Source: a virus. From it: a DNA stretch of 46,443 bases. The notes under the pieces are model-generated. The model was not told where the DNA came from. It made no database searches and worked only from the letters and a program-made list of their open reading frames with translations. The position numbers and the translations under genes are program-made. Positions 46,138-46,443 of the stretch are shown in pieces (the stretch's first letter is position 1; each line of letters opens with the position of its first letter). Location of the stretch: positions 1 to 46,443 of IMG/VR virus record IMGVR_UViG_3300005606_000002. One strand, 5' to 3'.

Positions 46138-46443
46138 TTAGAAATTGCTAAAAATATGGTTATCCCATTCGCAATAGTCGTAACTTAGTGAATGATTCCA
46201 AATTTTTTCGTAGTCGATACAGTTTTCTATCCAACTAGGTAAAGAGTTAGAGATATAACCACATTCTGAGATTATTTCCTCTGTAAACTCTGCTCCGCTG
46301 TAGTATTTTCCTCTGTAAGACTCTTCTAAGTGCATTAAGTCGTTTATACTGAATAAGTTAATAAATGCTTCAATAATCTCATCAACTGGGGAATCGAAGT
46401 ATCTTAACTCATTACAAACATTTTCATAAGTGTCAATTTCTTC
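46138..46443 (-). CDS. ArdA-like antirestriction protein, partial (C-terminal 101 residues)
   Basis: The frame is open to the right edge, so the start is missing. The visible part reads CNELRYFDSPVDEIIEAFIN, then the ArdA-type C-terminal pattern: EESYRGKYYSGAEFTEEIIS, LPSWIENCIDYEKIWNHSLS and YDYCEWDNHIFSNF. ArdA proteins mimic DNA with acidic side chains and block type I restriction enzymes; the 'Y.G.y.s..dF.ee', 'IDYe.i' and final 'vF' are family landmarks. The segment is rich in Glu and Asp as expected. It ends before a strong terminator. In a phage this would protect incoming DNA. Confidence 0.75.
   Translation of the reverse strand, partial: EEIDTYENVCNELRYFDSPVDEIIEAFINLFSINDLMHLEESYRGKYYSGAEFTEEIISECGYISNSLPSWIENCIDYEKIWNHSLSYDYCEWDNHIFSNF

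Overview
The window is a stretch of a tailed-phage genome, most likely a T4-like marine myovirus of the cyanophage type. Three things support this. First, there are recognisable T4 baseplate-wedge homologues: a gp25-like, a gp6-like and a gp8-like protein. Second, there are families typical of marine cyanomyoviruses: a DUF4815 structural protein, YHYH-domain proteins, a 2OG-Fe(II) oxygenase and an NlpC/P60 peptidase inside the tail cluster. Third, the DNA is AT-rich with overlapping genes (TAATG and ATGA junctions). No host DNA, tRNA gene, insertion sequence or CRISPR array was seen. Every supported gene lies on the minus strand, so transcription runs from the right edge to the left edge.

Layout in transcription order. 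At 46.4-45.2 kb is an accessory block: the C-terminal part of an ArdA-like antirestriction protein, a perfect hairpin terminator, a short HNH endonuclease-like gene, and a 71-aa unknown gene behind a good sigma70-type promoter. At 45.1-39.0 kb is a packed tail/baseplate block: NlpC/P60 peptidase, AbrB-like small protein, 54-aa unknown, 2OG-Fe(II) oxygenase, 94-aa coiled coil, 1104-aa structural protein, 56-aa unknown, PAAR-like candidate spike tip, and several very small genes. At 39.0-36.5 kb are gp25 and gp6. At 36.5-16.7 kb is one uninterrupted gene for a 6603-residue protein, in the place where T4 carries gene 7. At 16.7-2.5 kb are a YHYH/Ig protein, a repeat-rich 559-aa protein ending in a cupredoxin-like domain, a 623-aa glycine-rich repeat protein, the gp8-like wedge protein, the 2397-aa DUF4815 protein and two small genes ending at a hairpin terminator. 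At 2.5-0 kb is the N-terminal part of a tail fibre with an Mtd-type N-terminal domain, behind its own late promoter; it runs off the left edge.

The genes appear to build the baseplate and its fibres. gp25, gp6 and gp8 form the wedge core. The giant protein and its neighbours share the same small beta modules (GGxGY repeats, 'NG..q.PG' modules, YHYH, Ig-like, LamG-like, cupredoxin-like), as if assembled by module shuffling. T4-type late promoters (TATAAATA or close) sit 23-31 bases upstream of several start codons.

The most unusual content is in the giant protein. It has six clear copies (plus one degenerate copy) of an alpha-helical, cysteine-containing repeat of about 100 residues that I do not recognise. 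It also has an Ig-like domain that appears to be interrupted by a cupredoxin-like domain with a His...Cys-x2-His-x2-Met pattern; the same pattern occurs in a second structural protein. All functional statements rest on reading the sequence by eye; no database search was run.
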